A stretch of 64,000 nt of DNA. Source: PRS1 sp965250265. GTDB taxonomy: Bacteria > Bacteroidota > Bacteroidia > Flavobacteriales > Flavobacteriaceae. The stretch is from assembly GCA_965250265.1 (NCBI GenBank), contig CBDFNO010000011.1, positions 62,001 to 126,000 of the forward strand. Direction: 5' to 3'. Position 1 is the first letter of the stretch; each line of letters starts with the position of its first letter. Below, one piece after another: positions 34,937 to 44,411 of this stretch. The notes below the pieces were generated by a model. The model was not told where the DNA came from and made no database searches. It saw nothing but the letters and a program-made list of their open reading frames with translations. A program made the translations under genes and the position numbers.

Positions 34937-35635
34937 CTATTGCTTTTTTTTATATTTTGGTTTGTACGTAAAGTCTGTTTCCTTTACGAGCTTCCCATTA
35001 TTATAGTATTTCCAAATACCTGTTTTTTTTCCTCGCTTATAAACTCCTTCTACTAACATGACACCTTCTTCATCATAATATTTTGCCAAGCCATGAAGTT
35101 CATTGTTTTCATAAATAAACACCTTTACTATAACTCCGTCTTTAGAATACCAAGTAGAAATACCTTCTTGACTACCATTTACATAATTAGCTTCTTCTGC
35201 AATTTGACTATCTTCATAATACACAAAACGCTTGCCATGTAATTTACCTTTATCATTATAATTTTCAAGTGTCATTATTTTAGATGAATCATTATGATAG
35301 TATACCCACTTCCCTACATATAATTTACCAATCATTTTACCTTCACTTATCACTTTACCTCTAGAAGACAAAAATTTTACATCTGCAATTCTGTCTTTCT
35401 CATTAAATTGCTTGGTAGCTGTTAAGACACTTTTCTTTTTTAAATATTTATAAAATTTAAAAAGTCCTATTTCTTTTCCATGGCTAAACTCACCTTGGTA
35501 TCTTACTTGATTAGTACCCTCGAAATTCTTTTTCCAAATTCCATGACGTTTACCCTTAGCATCAAACTGATTTATATTTTGTGCAGAAATTAGGGATGAA
35601 ATAAAAAATAAGATGACTATTAAGATATACTTCAT
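34937..35635 (-). CDS. Secreted MORN-like / YwqK-type repeat protein
   Basis: The 232-residue protein has a signal peptide (MKYILIVILFFISSLISAQ) and repeated YwqK/MORN-like units of the form G-x-W-x-Y-Y with a GxxxG spacing (for example GKWVYYHNDSSKIMTLENYN, HGKRFVYYEDSQIAEEANY, HGLAKYYDEEGVMLVEGVY and TGIWKYYNNGKLVKETDF). Database entries call this family a toxin-antitoxin antitoxin, but nothing here supports a toxin partner. It likely forms a beta-sheet binding surface in the periplasm or envelope. It lies downstream of yidC but is separated from it by a hairpin. Confidence 0.8.
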   Translation of the reverse strand: MKYILIVILFFISSLISAQNINQFDAKGKRHGIWKKNFEGTNQVRYQGEFSHGKEIGLFKFYKYLKKKSVLTATKQFNEKDRIADVKFLSSRGKVISEGKMIGKLYVGKWVYYHNDSSKIMTLENYNDKGKLHGKRFVYYEDSQIAEEANYVNGSQEGISTWYSKDGVIVKVFIYENNELHGLAKYYDEEGVMLVEGVYKRGKKTGIWKYYNNGKLVKETDFTYKPKYKKKQ

Positions 35636-35674
35636 ATTTTGATTAACGTGATTATTTACCTAAAATTGTTTATA

Positions 35675-35708
35675 CAAAAAAGCTGCCAAAATGAAAGTAA
35701 TGACAGCT
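35675..35708 (-). terminator. Terminator of yidC
   Basis: AGCTGTC and GGCAGCT (minus strand) form a 7-bp stem with a G-U pair and a 14-base loop, followed by T. It lies just after the yidC stop. Confidence 0.5.
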
Positions 35709-35734
35709 CAATTTAAGTATTAATTTTTTAAATA

Positions 35735-37648
35735 TTATCTTTTACCTTTTTGCTGTGTTCTTTTTTGCTCTTCTGCCTTTTCCATCATTTCAGCCATTTT
35801 ACGTTGAAACTTTCCTTGCTTTTTTGGTTGCTTTTTCTTCACCTGCATTTCAGCATGAATTTTATCTTCATCAAGTATAAAATTCTTAATAACTAACATA
35901 ATACCTATAGATATTAAGTTAGAAATAAAATAATACAAACTCAATCCGCTTGCATATTGATTAAAGAAAAACAACATCATTATTGGAGAGAAGTAAATCA
36001 TATACTTCATCATTTTTGCCATATCTGGCATACCTTCTTGTGTTGGTGTAGAAGCCGCTTGTTGTCCTGTGGTCATTTTCATATAAAAGAAAATTGCAAT
36101 AGCTGCTAAAATTGGAAATAAACTTACATGACTTCCGTATAATGGAATACTAAATCCTTCTGGGAATTCATAAATTGTATCAAAAGACGATAAATCGTCT
36201 GCCCAAAGGAAGCTCTTTTGTCGTAAATCGAAAGCTGTTGGGAAAAACATGAATAAGGCATAAAACACAGGCAACTGAATTAATGCTGGTAAACATCCAG
36301 CCATAGGACTCGCTCCAGCTTTATTTTGCAACGCCATAGTTTCTTTTTGCGCTTTCATTTTGTTATCCTTATACTTTGCTTTAATAGCTTCTAGTTCAGG
36401 TTTTAAAATTTTCATTTTAGCCTGCGATAAAAACTGCTTGTATTGCACAAACGACATTAATAACTTGATTAAAATTGTCATCACAATAATAGCAATACCA
36501 TAAGGTAGAAATCCGCTTAAAAATCCAAATAATGGAATAAATAACGATTTATTAATCCAACCAAATATTCCCCAACCAAATGGAATACTCTCTTCTAAAT
36601 TTTTATCATACTGTTTTAAAATTGTACTATCTGTAGGTCCATAATACATGCCTAAAGACTCATTCAATTCACCTCCTTTAAGCTCTAAAGGAATTGAAAC
36701 AGCATAGCTCTTGGTAAAAAGACTATCAACTTCTACGTCAAGAACTAAATTTTGAGATTTTAATGCTGCCGTTTTAAAAGGGTTGTCTGCTACTAATATT
36801 GAACTAAAAAAGTGTTGTCTATAAGATAGCCATTCTACGTTTATCTCAACTTCTTCGTCATCACCCATTTGCCCAAGCTTACTAATTTTACCTCCATCGT
36901 GCTGGTATGTTAAACGCGTATAACGATTCTCGTAAGAAATACTTTTATCATGTCTAAACGCATCTAATTTCCAATTCAGTGATACATCTTGAGAACTATT
37001 TATAACATTACTTAACCCTTGAGATTTAACCGAAAAACCTAACATATAATCATTAGGTTTTAACTCATATCTATATTCTAAAAATTGAGTTTCAGAAACC
37101 TTAAGTTTCATTGACAATATTTGATTGTCACCATTGTTGGTTAGAGTAGGCTCAAAATATAGGTCTTGTGTATTTAATGTTCTATTATCAGTTGTTCCAA
37201 AATTTAAATTAAAAAAAGCATTTTGGTCTTTTATTAAATAAATAGGAACCGAATCATGATCTACAAACTGCTTTAATCTTACTTCGGATAAATAACCTCC
37301 TTTATTATTTACTTTTAAGTATAATACATCGTTTTCAATAACTGTTTCTTCATCTTTTGCAGACAATAAAGATGCTGAATAAGCGAAGGCTCCTACTTTA
37401 TTCTTTAAATTGGCCAATTGTGTAGAATCAGATGTAGTTTCTGCTGTAAAATCTTCAGGAGTTGCTACAAATGTATCGGCAGCTTTTTCTTTTGCTTTAT
37501 TCTCAGTATCGATTTGTTCTTGCTTGGCTTTTTCTTGAGCTTCAATTTCTTCAGGTGTTGGCTGATTTTGCCAAAGCATATACATTAAAATTCCTGCAAT
37601 AAGTATAAAACCTATTATAGAATTAATGTCTAATTTCTTTTCTTCCAT
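35735..37648 (-). CDS. yidC: Membrane protein insertase YidC
   Basis: The 637-residue protein has one N-terminal membrane helix (residues 11-25), a large periplasmic beta-domain (about 60-350), and the conserved five-helix insertase core (about 370-590). The core includes PYGIAIIVMTILIKLLMSFV and the SPMAGCLPALIQLPVFYALF hairpin. YidC inserts and folds inner-membrane proteins, alone or with Sec. A basic tail (KKQPKKQGKFQRKMAEMMEK) can contact ribosomes. It sits 95 bases downstream of pyrG. Confidence 0.95.
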   Translation of the reverse strand: MEEKKLDINSIIGFILIAGILMYMLWQNQPTPEEIEAQEKAKQEQIDTENKAKEKAADTFVATPEDFTAETTSDSTQLANLKNKVGAFAYSASLLSAKDEETVIENDVLYLKVNNKGGYLSEVRLKQFVDHDSVPIYLIKDQNAFFNLNFGTTDNRTLNTQDLYFEPTLTNNGDNQILSMKLKVSETQFLEYRYELKPNDYMLGFSVKSQGLSNVINSSQDVSLNWKLDAFRHDKSISYENRYTRLTYQHDGGKISKLGQMGDDEEVEINVEWLSYRQHFFSSILVADNPFKTAALKSQNLVLDVEVDSLFTKSYAVSIPLELKGGELNESLGMYYGPTDSTILKQYDKNLEESIPFGWGIFGWINKSLFIPLFGFLSGFLPYGIAIIVMTILIKLLMSFVQYKQFLSQAKMKILKPELEAIKAKYKDNKMKAQKETMALQNKAGASPMAGCLPALIQLPVFYALFMFFPTAFDLRQKSFLWADDLSSFDTIYEFPEGFSIPLYGSHVSLFPILAAIAIFFYMKMTTGQQAASTPTQEGMPDMAKMMKYMIYFSPIMMLFFFNQYASGLSLYYFISNLISIGIMLVIKNFILDEDKIHAEMQVKKKQPKKQGKFQRKMAEMMEKAEEQKRTQQKGKR

Positions 37649-37743
37649 ATTTATAAGTTTCTCATCCTTTTTAAAGAGGAGATTAAAAGGTGGTTCTTTT
37701 TAAATCTTGATTTTCTATCTCAAAAAGCTATCCAAGATATGAT

Positions 37744-39378
37744 TTATGCCATACTGACACTATTTTTAGATATAGAATACTTTAGTGCTGCTTTTATAAA
37801 AGCCACAAATAATGGATGTGGATTAGACACTGTACTCTTATATTCAGGATGATATTGTACACCAACAAACCAAGGATGCTTAGGTAGTTCAATAATTTCT
37901 ACCAAACCTGTTTCAGGGTTTAATCCTGAAGCAATCATTCCGGCAGCTTCCAGTTGCTCTCTATATTGGTTATTATATTCGTATCTATGTCTATGACGTT
38001 CTTCAATATTTGTTTTATTATAGATTTCCGAAACGATGCTATCTTCTTTCAAAGTACAAGCCCAGGCACCAAGCCGCATTGTACCGCCTTTATTGGTAAT
38101 GGCTTTTTGTTCTTCCATTAAATTAATAACGGGATGAGGTGTATTTGCATCCATTTCAGTAGAATTCGCATTTTCTAATCCCAAAATATTTCGTCCATAC
38201 TCTATTACCGCCATTTGCATCCCTAAACAAATACCTAGAAATGGAATATTATTTTCACGCACATACTTAACAGCATCTATTTTTCCTTCAATACCACGTT
38301 CTCCAAAACCTGGAGCTACAATAACTCCATCCAGATGCGATAGTTTTAGTTCAATATTATTTTTATTTAAATATTCCGAATGGATAGATTCTACTTTAAC
38401 CTTAACTTCATTTTCAGCTCCTCCATGAATAATCGATTCTAAAATAGATTTGTAAGAATCTTGTAATTCCACATATTTACCAATTAAGCCAATAGTAATT
38501 TCACTTTTTGGGTGTTTATGTCGTGATAAAAATTCGTTCCATTTTGTTAAATCTGGTTCAGACCATTTCAATTCTAATTGTTTCAAAACAACTTTATCTA
38601 ATCCTTCATCCAACATCATATTTGGCACATCATAGATTGTTGAAGCATCAATAGATTGTATAACAGCTTCCTTTTGCACATTACAGAAACGAGCCAATTT
38701 GATACGAATCCCATCACTTATTTCATGCTCTGTCCTACATACCAAAACATCAGCCTGTACACCACTTTCCATGAGTGTTTTTACACTATGCTGTGTTGGT
38801 TTAGTTTTTAATTCTCCTGCTGCTGATAAATATGGTATTAATGTTAAATGTATAACTATAGCATTTTCATTACCAAGTTCCCATTTTAATTGCCGTACAG
38901 ACTCTATATATGGTAAGGATTCTATATCTCCAACAGTACCACCAATTTCGGTAATTACAATATCATAATCACCTGAATTACCAAGAATTTGAATACGTTC
39001 TTTAATTTCGTTTGTAATATGTGGAATGACCTGAACGGTTTTTCCTAAAAACTCACCACGTCTTTCTTTCTCGATAACACTTTGGTAAATCTTTCCTGTA
39101 GTAACATTATTAGCTTGGGATGTAGGCACGTTTAAAAAGCGCTCGTAATGACCTAAATCAAGATCAGTTTCGGCACCATCGTTAGTGACATAACATTCGC
39201 CATGCTCGTAAGGATTTAATGTTCCAGGATCTACATTAATATAAGGATCTAATTTTTGAATTGTAACACGATAACCTTGTTCTTGAAGTAGTTTTGCTAA
39301 AGAAGCTGCGATAATACCTTTACCGAGTGATGAAGTTACTCCTCCTGTAACAAAAATATATTTAGTTGTACTTGTCAT
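37744..39378 (-). CDS. pyrG: CTP synthase
   Basis: The 544-residue enzyme makes CTP from UTP, ATP and glutamine. The N-terminal amidoligase has the phosphate loop GGVTSSLGKGIIAASLAKLL and EIGGTVGDIESLPY. The C-terminal glutaminase has the nucleophile in FLGICLGMQMAVIEYGRN and the HPE dyad in GVQYHPEYKS. It is the first gene of the pyrG-yidC minus-strand unit. The 403-base gap on its 5' side (39379-39781) holds the palindromic operator, promoter and leader of the divergent MBL gene. Confidence 0.96.
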   Translation of the reverse strand: MTSTTKYIFVTGGVTSSLGKGIIAASLAKLLQEQGYRVTIQKLDPYINVDPGTLNPYEHGECYVTNDGAETDLDLGHYERFLNVPTSQANNVTTGKIYQSVIEKERRGEFLGKTVQVIPHITNEIKERIQILGNSGDYDIVITEIGGTVGDIESLPYIESVRQLKWELGNENAIVIHLTLIPYLSAAGELKTKPTQHSVKTLMESGVQADVLVCRTEHEISDGIRIKLARFCNVQKEAVIQSIDASTIYDVPNMMLDEGLDKVVLKQLELKWSEPDLTKWNEFLSRHKHPKSEITIGLIGKYVELQDSYKSILESIIHGGAENEVKVKVESIHSEYLNKNNIELKLSHLDGVIVAPGFGERGIEGKIDAVKYVRENNIPFLGICLGMQMAVIEYGRNILGLENANSTEMDANTPHPVINLMEEQKAITNKGGTMRLGAWACTLKEDSIVSEIYNKTNIEERHRHRYEYNNQYREQLEAAGMIASGLNPETGLVEIIELPKHPWFVGVQYHPEYKSTVSNPHPLFVAFIKAALKYSISKNSVSMA

Positions 39379-39503
39379 GTTGCGCTTATAAACGCGGACA
39401 AATTTACAAAATTTATATAGTTATTAGTTAGTTGAAAGATAATAAATTGTTCAACACTTAATTATTAGGATTTTGAGAGAAATAAAAATGATTTTACATA
39501 AAA

Positions 39504-39523
39504 AATACGTGACGTCACGTATT
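39504..39523. promoter_or_regulatory. 20-bp perfect palindrome overlapping a promoter
   Basis: AATACGTGACGTCACGTATT is identical to its reverse complement. Its last two bases are the first two of the TTG (-33) element of the SH3-MBL gene promoter, so a bound dimer would block RNA polymerase. A regulator of this kind is not encoded next to it. Confidence 0.6.
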
Positions 39524-39552
39524 GACTTATATATAACTAATTGCTACCTTCG
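39522..39552 (+). promoter_or_regulatory. Promoter of the SH3-MBL gene
   Basis: TTG (39522-39524) and TACCTTCG (39545-39552) are 20 bases apart. The transcript would have a leader of about 220 bases before the ATG at 39782. Confidence 0.6.
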
Positions 39553-39556
39553 TTCC

Positions 39557-39576
39557 TACCTGCTTACGAGCAGGTA
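39557..39576 (+). promoter_or_regulatory. Hairpin at the 5' end of the MBL leader
   Basis: TACCTGCT and AGCAGGTA form a perfect 8-bp stem with a TACG tetraloop. It begins 5 bases after the -7 element, so it would sit at the very 5' end of the RNA and could stabilise it. The rest of the leader (39577-39781) shows nothing else recognisable. Confidence 0.5.
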
Positions 39577-39781
39577 ACAATGATAAACAAACAACTTGTG
39601 CTGATCTTGATCCAGTATTGAAACTTTTATCTTGATACTAATGACTATGAGTAAGTCATGTAAATTTAAAGTTGTGGCTAACGATAGTTCCTATTTTCCT
39701 AAATGGCTAAATAAAAGCTAAAGCTATTAAATATCAAAAATATGTAATTCTAACCTTTTAATAATTCTAAACTCAACTCAT

Positions 39782-40996
39782 ATGAGATCCAACAGATTCA
39801 TTCTAATTATATTCATCTTATTCATTGTCAATGGGATGAATGCTCAGGTACTACAAGTAAAAGAAGGCAGAAGTGCCCTTGTTAAAAAGGAACCTATTGG
39901 TAATGCTGAACAAATTGTGCGGCTACCTGAAGGCACTCAAGTTAGAATGCTGGGAGAAGTTCCTAGATACTATTCAATTCAATTGTCAGATGGCAGAACA
40001 GGATATTCCTACAAAGGACATTTTATAGAAGTTTCAGGTGATCTACCTGTCATAATAACTAAGGAAAGTCTCTGGGCCAAAAGTGATGTCTTGAAGATTA
40101 TTGTCCTTGATGTGGAAGTTGGTGATGCGACACTTATTATTTGCCCAATAGAAAATGGAGTACAAGATATTATTCTAATTGATACTGGAGAAAAGCATGA
40201 TGGAGATCGAATTAAAGAAGAGTTAATTAATAATGGATTTACTTTGTCGGGTCAACCCATTACAAGATTCTATAACTCTCATTACGATGGTGATCATATG
40301 GGCGATATTCAGAATGTGGCTCATCTCATAGAGGTCGCGTATGACCTTGGTGATAACGATATGCCAGGAAAATATGAAACAGCTATGGAAGGTAAAGATC
40401 GACGACAAATATCTCTTAATTACCAGGAAACGTTTAGTGGCGGAGTCACTATTGAGTGCGTTGCCGTAAATCAAGCAACGGACTTTGATCCTAATCTTCT
40501 ACCTAGTAGTAAAAAAAACACCAATTCTATTGCGCTTATTATTTCATTTAATGGTTTTGACTATTTCACGGCTGGAGATTTAACCTTCAAACCTGAAAAG
40601 TCTCTGGCAAAAGAGATTAGAAATTGCGATGCCTATCATGTAAACCATCATGGTAGCAATAACAAATCATCTCATATCGATTTTATTAAAAAGTTAGATC
40701 CGGAAATCTCCATTGCGTCCAACGGACATGAATACGGACATCCAAGAAAAGAAGTTGCTCTACGTTTAATCAATAATGGTAGTAAGTTCTATCAAACCAA
40801 TAAAAATACCGATGATAAAGCTCATCATCCACCAGATAAATTCCTTGGTGATAATACTTTTTTTAATAATAAAAAACATGAAGATGACGAAGGTGCCACC
40901 GGTTCAATACGTGTTGTTGTGGATAGTGATAAATATTACGTGATTATGCCAAGACTTCCACTTAGTGAAGCGACATTTGATATTGAGCGTGATTGA
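39782..40996 (+). CDS. Secreted SH3-domain metallo-beta-lactamase-fold hydrolase
   Basis: The 404-residue protein has a signal peptide (FILIIFILFIVNGMNAQ), a bacterial SH3-like domain (residues 23-85), and a ComEC/Rec2-type MBL domain (about 100-360). The metal ligands are H167, D169, D171 and H172 in NSHYDGDHMGD, with HHGSNN further on for the second site. The role could be nucleic-acid or phosphoester hydrolysis outside the cytoplasm, but the substrate is unknown. It has its own promoter, a palindromic operator and a long leader, and belongs to the accessory block between pyrG and the DUF922 gene. Confidence 0.83.
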   Translation: MRSNRFILIIFILFIVNGMNAQVLQVKEGRSALVKKEPIGNAEQIVRLPEGTQVRMLGEVPRYYSIQLSDGRTGYSYKGHFIEVSGDLPVIITKESLWAKSDVLKIIVLDVEVGDATLIICPIENGVQDIILIDTGEKHDGDRIKEELINNGFTLSGQPITRFYNSHYDGDHMGDIQNVAHLIEVAYDLGDNDMPGKYETAMEGKDRRQISLNYQETFSGGVTIECVAVNQATDFDPNLLPSSKKNTNSIALIISFNGFDYFTAGDLTFKPEKSLAKEIRNCDAYHVNHHGSNNKSSHIDFIKKLDPEISIASNGHEYGHPRKEVALRLINNGSKFYQTNKNTDDKAHHPPDKFLGDNTFFNNKKHEDDEGATGSIRVVVDSDKYYVIMPRLPLSEATFDIERD

Positions 40997-41015
40997 AGCA
41001 GGCTTACAAAACGAC

Positions 41016-41045
41016 TTGATATTTGAAACAAAACAGCTATATTCG
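41016..41045 (+). promoter_or_regulatory. Promoter of the cyclase-like gene
   Basis: TTG (41016-41018) and TATATTCG (41038-41045) are 19 bases apart, matching the other accessory-gene promoters. It lies just after the MBL stop codon. Confidence 0.5.
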
Positions 41046-41067
41046 TTTGTCTATTATTAATCCAATC

Positions 41068-41898
41068 ATGAGAACAAACACAATTAGCTTATTAGTTTAC
41101 CTTTTATTTCTCACAAGTTGCAAAGACAAACCACAACAAACTGAAGCGCTACCAAACACAACTCAAAATGAATTTTTACAAGGACAAATAGTTGATCTTA
41201 CACACGACTTTTCTAGTGAAACCATTTATTGGGTAACAGCAAAAGAATTTGAATTGGATACTGTTTTTAATGGCAACACAGAAGCAGGTTATTATTATTC
41301 GGCTAATAATTTTGCAAGTGCCGAACATGGCGGCACTCATATTGATGCACCAATACATTTTTCAAAAACTGGACAATCTGTAAACGAAATACCTCTTGAT
41401 AATATTGTTGGAGATGCTATAAAAATTGACGTGTCTGCAAGAGCTTTAAACAATGTAGATTATTTAATTAGCATTGAAGATTTTACAAATTGGGAAGAAA
41501 AAGAAAACACTAAAATTCCTGAAGGTAGTATTGTGTTACTGCAAACAGGACATTCGCAATATTATCCAGATAAGATAAAATATTTGGGGACAGACCAACG
41601 TGGTAACGATGCCGTTAAACTATTACATTTTCCAGGGCTTTCTCCAGAAGCTGCCGAATGGCTGGTTAATAATAGAGACATCCATGCAATAGGCATTGAC
41701 ACACCAAGTATTGATTATGGACAATCGCAATATTTTAAGAGTCATGTTACGTTGCTTTCTCAAAATATACCTGCTTTTGAGAACTTAACAAACCTTGATA
41801 AACTACCAGCAAACAATTTTAAGGTCATTGCATTACCTATGAAAATAAAAGATGGTAGTGGAGCACCTTTGCGGATTATTGCAGTTTTGGATAAGTGA
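41068..41898 (+). CDS. Cyclase-family lipoprotein (kynurenine formamidase-like)
   Basis: From the ATG at 41068 the protein has 276 residues and a lipoprotein signal with lipobox LTSC (C18). The metal motif HGGTHIDAPIH (residues 87-97) is the cyclase/formamidase signature, and GIDTPSIDYG follows later. The family hydrolyses N-formylkynurenine or related amides; the substrate here is unknown. The upstream TTG at 41023 would precede the promoter's -7 element, so it is rejected. It is anchored in an envelope membrane, unlike the cytosolic enzymes. Confidence 0.85.
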   Translation: MRTNTISLLVYLLFLTSCKDKPQQTEALPNTTQNEFLQGQIVDLTHDFSSETIYWVTAKEFELDTVFNGNTEAGYYYSANNFASAEHGGTHIDAPIHFSKTGQSVNEIPLDNIVGDAIKIDVSARALNNVDYLISIEDFTNWEEKENTKIPEGSIVLLQTGHSQYYPDKIKYLGTDQRGNDAVKLLHFPGLSPEAAEWLVNNRDIHAIGIDTPSIDYGQSQYFKSHVTLLSQNIPAFENLTNLDKLPANNFKVIALPMKIKDGSGAPLRIIAVLDK

Positions 41899-41918
41899 TT
41901 TTTTATATGAAAAACAGC

Positions 41919-41926
41919 TAACTTCG
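41919..41926 (+). promoter_or_regulatory. -7 element and shared leader of the amidohydrolase lipoprotein
   Basis: TAACTTCG is followed by a leader that aligns over about 70 bases with the one before the HEPN-motif gene at 52.2 kb. Shared words include CTTCGTTTAACTA, CAATTAAA and CCTAACATTA. A good TTG at the right distance is missing here. Confidence 0.45.
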
Positions 41927-41987
41927 TTTAACTAGGGCTAAACACAATTAAACAATCTTTAGCCTAACATTAACAGCCATTTAGAAA

Positions 41988-43340
41988 ATGAAATATATAT
42001 TCCTTCTTTCCTTTATAATAATTCTTGGTTGTAAATCCCAAACTAAAACCATTGATTTGATTATATCCAATGTAAATGTAATTGATGTAGCTTCTGGAAA
42101 TATTGTTGAAAATCAAGACATCCTAATTGATGATTCCAAGATAGTAGCGGTATTAAATTCAAGTAAAAACAGTGATATTTCTAATCAAAAAATTGATGGC
42201 AAAGGAAAATATTTAATCCCAGCATTTTGGGATATGCACGTACATATGCAAGATTCTTCTTATTTGAAAATGTTTTTAGATTATGGGATTGTAGGTGTCA
42301 GAGACATGGGAGGTTGTGTTTCAATCCCAACAGATAGTTGTGAATCTCTCTGTCCTGACATTCTGAATAAATGGAAAGAAGAAATCAAAAAGGGTCAGTT
42401 AGAAGGCCCAGGCCTATATATTGCAGGTTCGAATTTAAGCGGAACAGGTTGGCCAACCTCTTTGGCTGCAACTAGTATAGAAGAAGTTCAAAACAATTTT
42501 GAAATTATTTTAAATAACCAAGTCGATTTTGTCAAGGTTTATGAAAATATTCCTGCTGATGCTTATCGTGAAATTGCTCGATTGTGCAAAATTCACAACC
42601 TTGATTTTGCAGGACATGTTTCGGAATCACTACTCCTTTCAGAGATTTCTGATTTGGGACAAAAAAGTATTGAACATATAAGAGAACAAATACTCTATTG
42701 TTTTACTAATGATCCTGATGAGTTAGAATCATTTATGGTTGAAGATTCATATACTAAAGAAGACAGGGAATTTGTAAAACCATGGATTGAAGATACCCAA
42801 AATGCTATTGAAGCATTTAAAAGAAATAAAACCTGGTATGTTCCAACTATGACTACTCAATTTGCTACTCAACGTTATAATGATTCTGCCTGGATACATC
42901 ATTCACTACGAAAAAAACTACCTAAGTCAGTTAATGAAGGTTTGATTCAACACTTGGAAGCGATGAAGGAATATCCTGACATATTAGGACATACACTTTA
43001 CTGGTTGGCACTTAAGAAATTAGTAAAACGGTTTAATGATCAAGGAGTGGGTCTGCTAGCAGGTTCCGATATTGCATGTGAAGGAGGAATTCCAGGGTTT
43101 AGTTTACATGATGAACTACGACTAATGGTGGAAGAAGCAGGCTTAAGTCCTATCGAGGCAATAAAAACGGCAACAATAAATCCAGCAACTTACTTTGGTT
43201 TAATATCGAATGGTCAGATAAAAGAAGGTTTTATTGCCGATTTAATATTACTTGAAAAAAATCCTCTTGAAAATATAAATAATACTCTTTTAATTAATGC
43301 TGTAATCAGAAATGGGAAAATCCATTTAAGGAAAAAATAA
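41988..43340 (+). CDS. Amidohydrolase-family lipoprotein
   Basis: The 450-residue protein has a lipoprotein signal (lipobox ILGC, C15) and a complete amidohydrolase site. H84 and H86 are in FWDMHVHMQD, a lysine lies in VDFVKVYENI, histidines lie in FAGHVSES and SIEHIREQ, and an aspartate lies in LLAGSDIACEGG. It resembles imidazolonepropionase/prolidase-like enzymes; the substrate is unknown. It is a single accessory gene with its own leader, followed 6 bases after the stop by palindrome B. Confidence 0.87.
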   Translation: MKYIFLLSFIIILGCKSQTKTIDLIISNVNVIDVASGNIVENQDILIDDSKIVAVLNSSKNSDISNQKIDGKGKYLIPAFWDMHVHMQDSSYLKMFLDYGIVGVRDMGGCVSIPTDSCESLCPDILNKWKEEIKKGQLEGPGLYIAGSNLSGTGWPTSLAATSIEEVQNNFEIILNNQVDFVKVYENIPADAYREIARLCKIHNLDFAGHVSESLLLSEISDLGQKSIEHIREQILYCFTNDPDELESFMVEDSYTKEDREFVKPWIEDTQNAIEAFKRNKTWYVPTMTTQFATQRYNDSAWIHHSLRKKLPKSVNEGLIQHLEAMKEYPDILGHTLYWLALKKLVKRFNDQGVGLLAGSDIACEGGIPGFSLHDELRLMVEEAGLSPIEAIKTATINPATYFGLISNGQIKEGFIADLILLEKNPLENINNTLLINAVIRNGKIHLRKK

Positions 43341-43346
43341 AACGCG

Positions 43347-43455
43347 AACAACGAGATATAAAAATAATGGCGGAATTTCTGATAAATCAAAGAAAAGCAA
43401 TAATAACAAAATGTGATATTAAAACCACCACTATTATTATACAAAACCGTTAAAC
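43347..43455 (+). repeat. Large imperfect palindrome B, attC-like
   Basis: Outer arms 43347-43373 and 43425-43455 are imperfectly complementary (ATATAAAAATAATGGCGG against CCACCACTATTATTATAC). The gene-proximal end reads AACAACGAGATATAA and the distal end TTATACAAAACCGTTAAAC. It fills most of the gap before the convergent DUF922 gene and may also act as a terminator. Confidence 0.6.
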
Positions 43456-43470
43456 CAAATTTTTAAAATA

Positions 43471-44001
43471 CTAATTATAGTTTGAGAGTTTGTCTAGTTC
43501 ATTAGTAATAAAATTTTGCCAAGCTATTTGTTTTTCTATATTTTGAGAATGGTTAGTTTCGGTATCATATTTATTTTGTAATTCGCCTAGCTCGGTATTA
43601 ATTGCATTATTAATGCGCTCCATTTGGCTATTAATTGCATTAGTAAACGTAGTGTTTTCTATACGCTGTCTAAACTTACGTGCATAGAGCTCGGTAATAT
43701 CAAAATGCAAACGCTCGTGATTTAAAACTACATTACTTAAAGGCTCATTTACATGCCAGGATTTATCAGGATAAAAATGTGCTGCAATGTGGAATGAATA
43801 ATCTTCTAATCCGCTTGACGATCTTGTAGTTGAAAATCCAAACGAAATACCAGAAGCGGTTGTGGCAACAGCATCTCCAACAGGTTTGGGCTCGCCTTTA
43901 AAGTCACTCCATTCCAGTACTAGATTTTCGCTCCAGGTTATGGTAGTTTCCTCTTGATACAAAAAACAAGTAAAAAAAGTTAGGATTAAAAATTTATACA
44001 T
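43471..44001 (-). CDS. DUF922 family putative zinc protease
   Basis: The 176-residue protein has an N-terminal hydrophobic signal (FLILTFFTCFLYQ) and a single domain containing LNHERLHFDITELYARKF, whose HxxxH pattern suggests a zinc-dependent protease. This matches DUF922. It is followed 8 bases upstream by the OsmC gene in the same direction, so they share a transcript. Confidence 0.8.
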   Translation of the reverse strand: MYKFLILTFFTCFLYQEETTITWSENLVLEWSDFKGEPKPVGDAVATTASGISFGFSTTRSSSGLEDYSFHIAAHFYPDKSWHVNEPLSNVVLNHERLHFDITELYARKFRQRIENTTFTNAINSQMERINNAINTELGELQNKYDTETNHSQNIEKQIAWQNFITNELDKLSNYN

Positions 44002-44009
44002 TATATGAA

Positions 44010-44411
44010 TTAATTCCAGTTAAAAGATATTTCTTTTTCTATCTCTGGATGCAAACTGTAAAGTACCGGACAGGTTCTTGCCGTATGTTCTAATATTTTT
44101 TTGTGTTTTGCATCTGCTTTAAACGGCAAATTTAAAACGACTACTATTTTTGAAATTCGTCTAGGATTAGAAGCCATAATTTTAGTGACTTCGGCTGTTG
44201 TTCCAGACATTTCAATATTTAAACCGCGAGCTTTAATTCCCATTACAGTTAACATACAATTTGCTAATCCAGTAGCAACAGTATCTGTAGGTGAAAACGC
44301 TTCGCCTTTGCCATTATTGTCTGTTGGTGCATCTGTATGGTATGTGTCGCCCGATTTAAGATGTGTGTTCTCTGTACGAAGTTTTCCTATATATGTTACT
44401 TTGGAAGTCAT
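44010..44411 (-). CDS. OsmC-family peroxiredoxin-like protein
   Basis: The 133-residue protein has the two redox cysteines of the OsmC/Ohr family (C52 in GLANCMLTVMG and the one in ARTCPVLYSL). OsmC proteins reduce organic hydroperoxides using thiols. The protein is cytosolic. Its ATG overlaps the stop of the LysM gene by 4 bases (ATGA). Confidence 0.9.
   Translation of the reverse strand: MTSKVTYIGKLRTENTHLKSGDTYHTDAPTDNNGKGEAFSPTDTVATGLANCMLTVMGIKARGLNIEMSGTTAEVTKIMASNPRRISKIVVVLNLPFKADAKHKKILEHTARTCPVLYSLHPEIEKEISFNWN

Noticed and set aside
34937..35635. Toxin-antitoxin system based on the YwqK-type name
   Set aside because: No toxin gene is adjacent and the protein is exported; the family name alone is not evidence.
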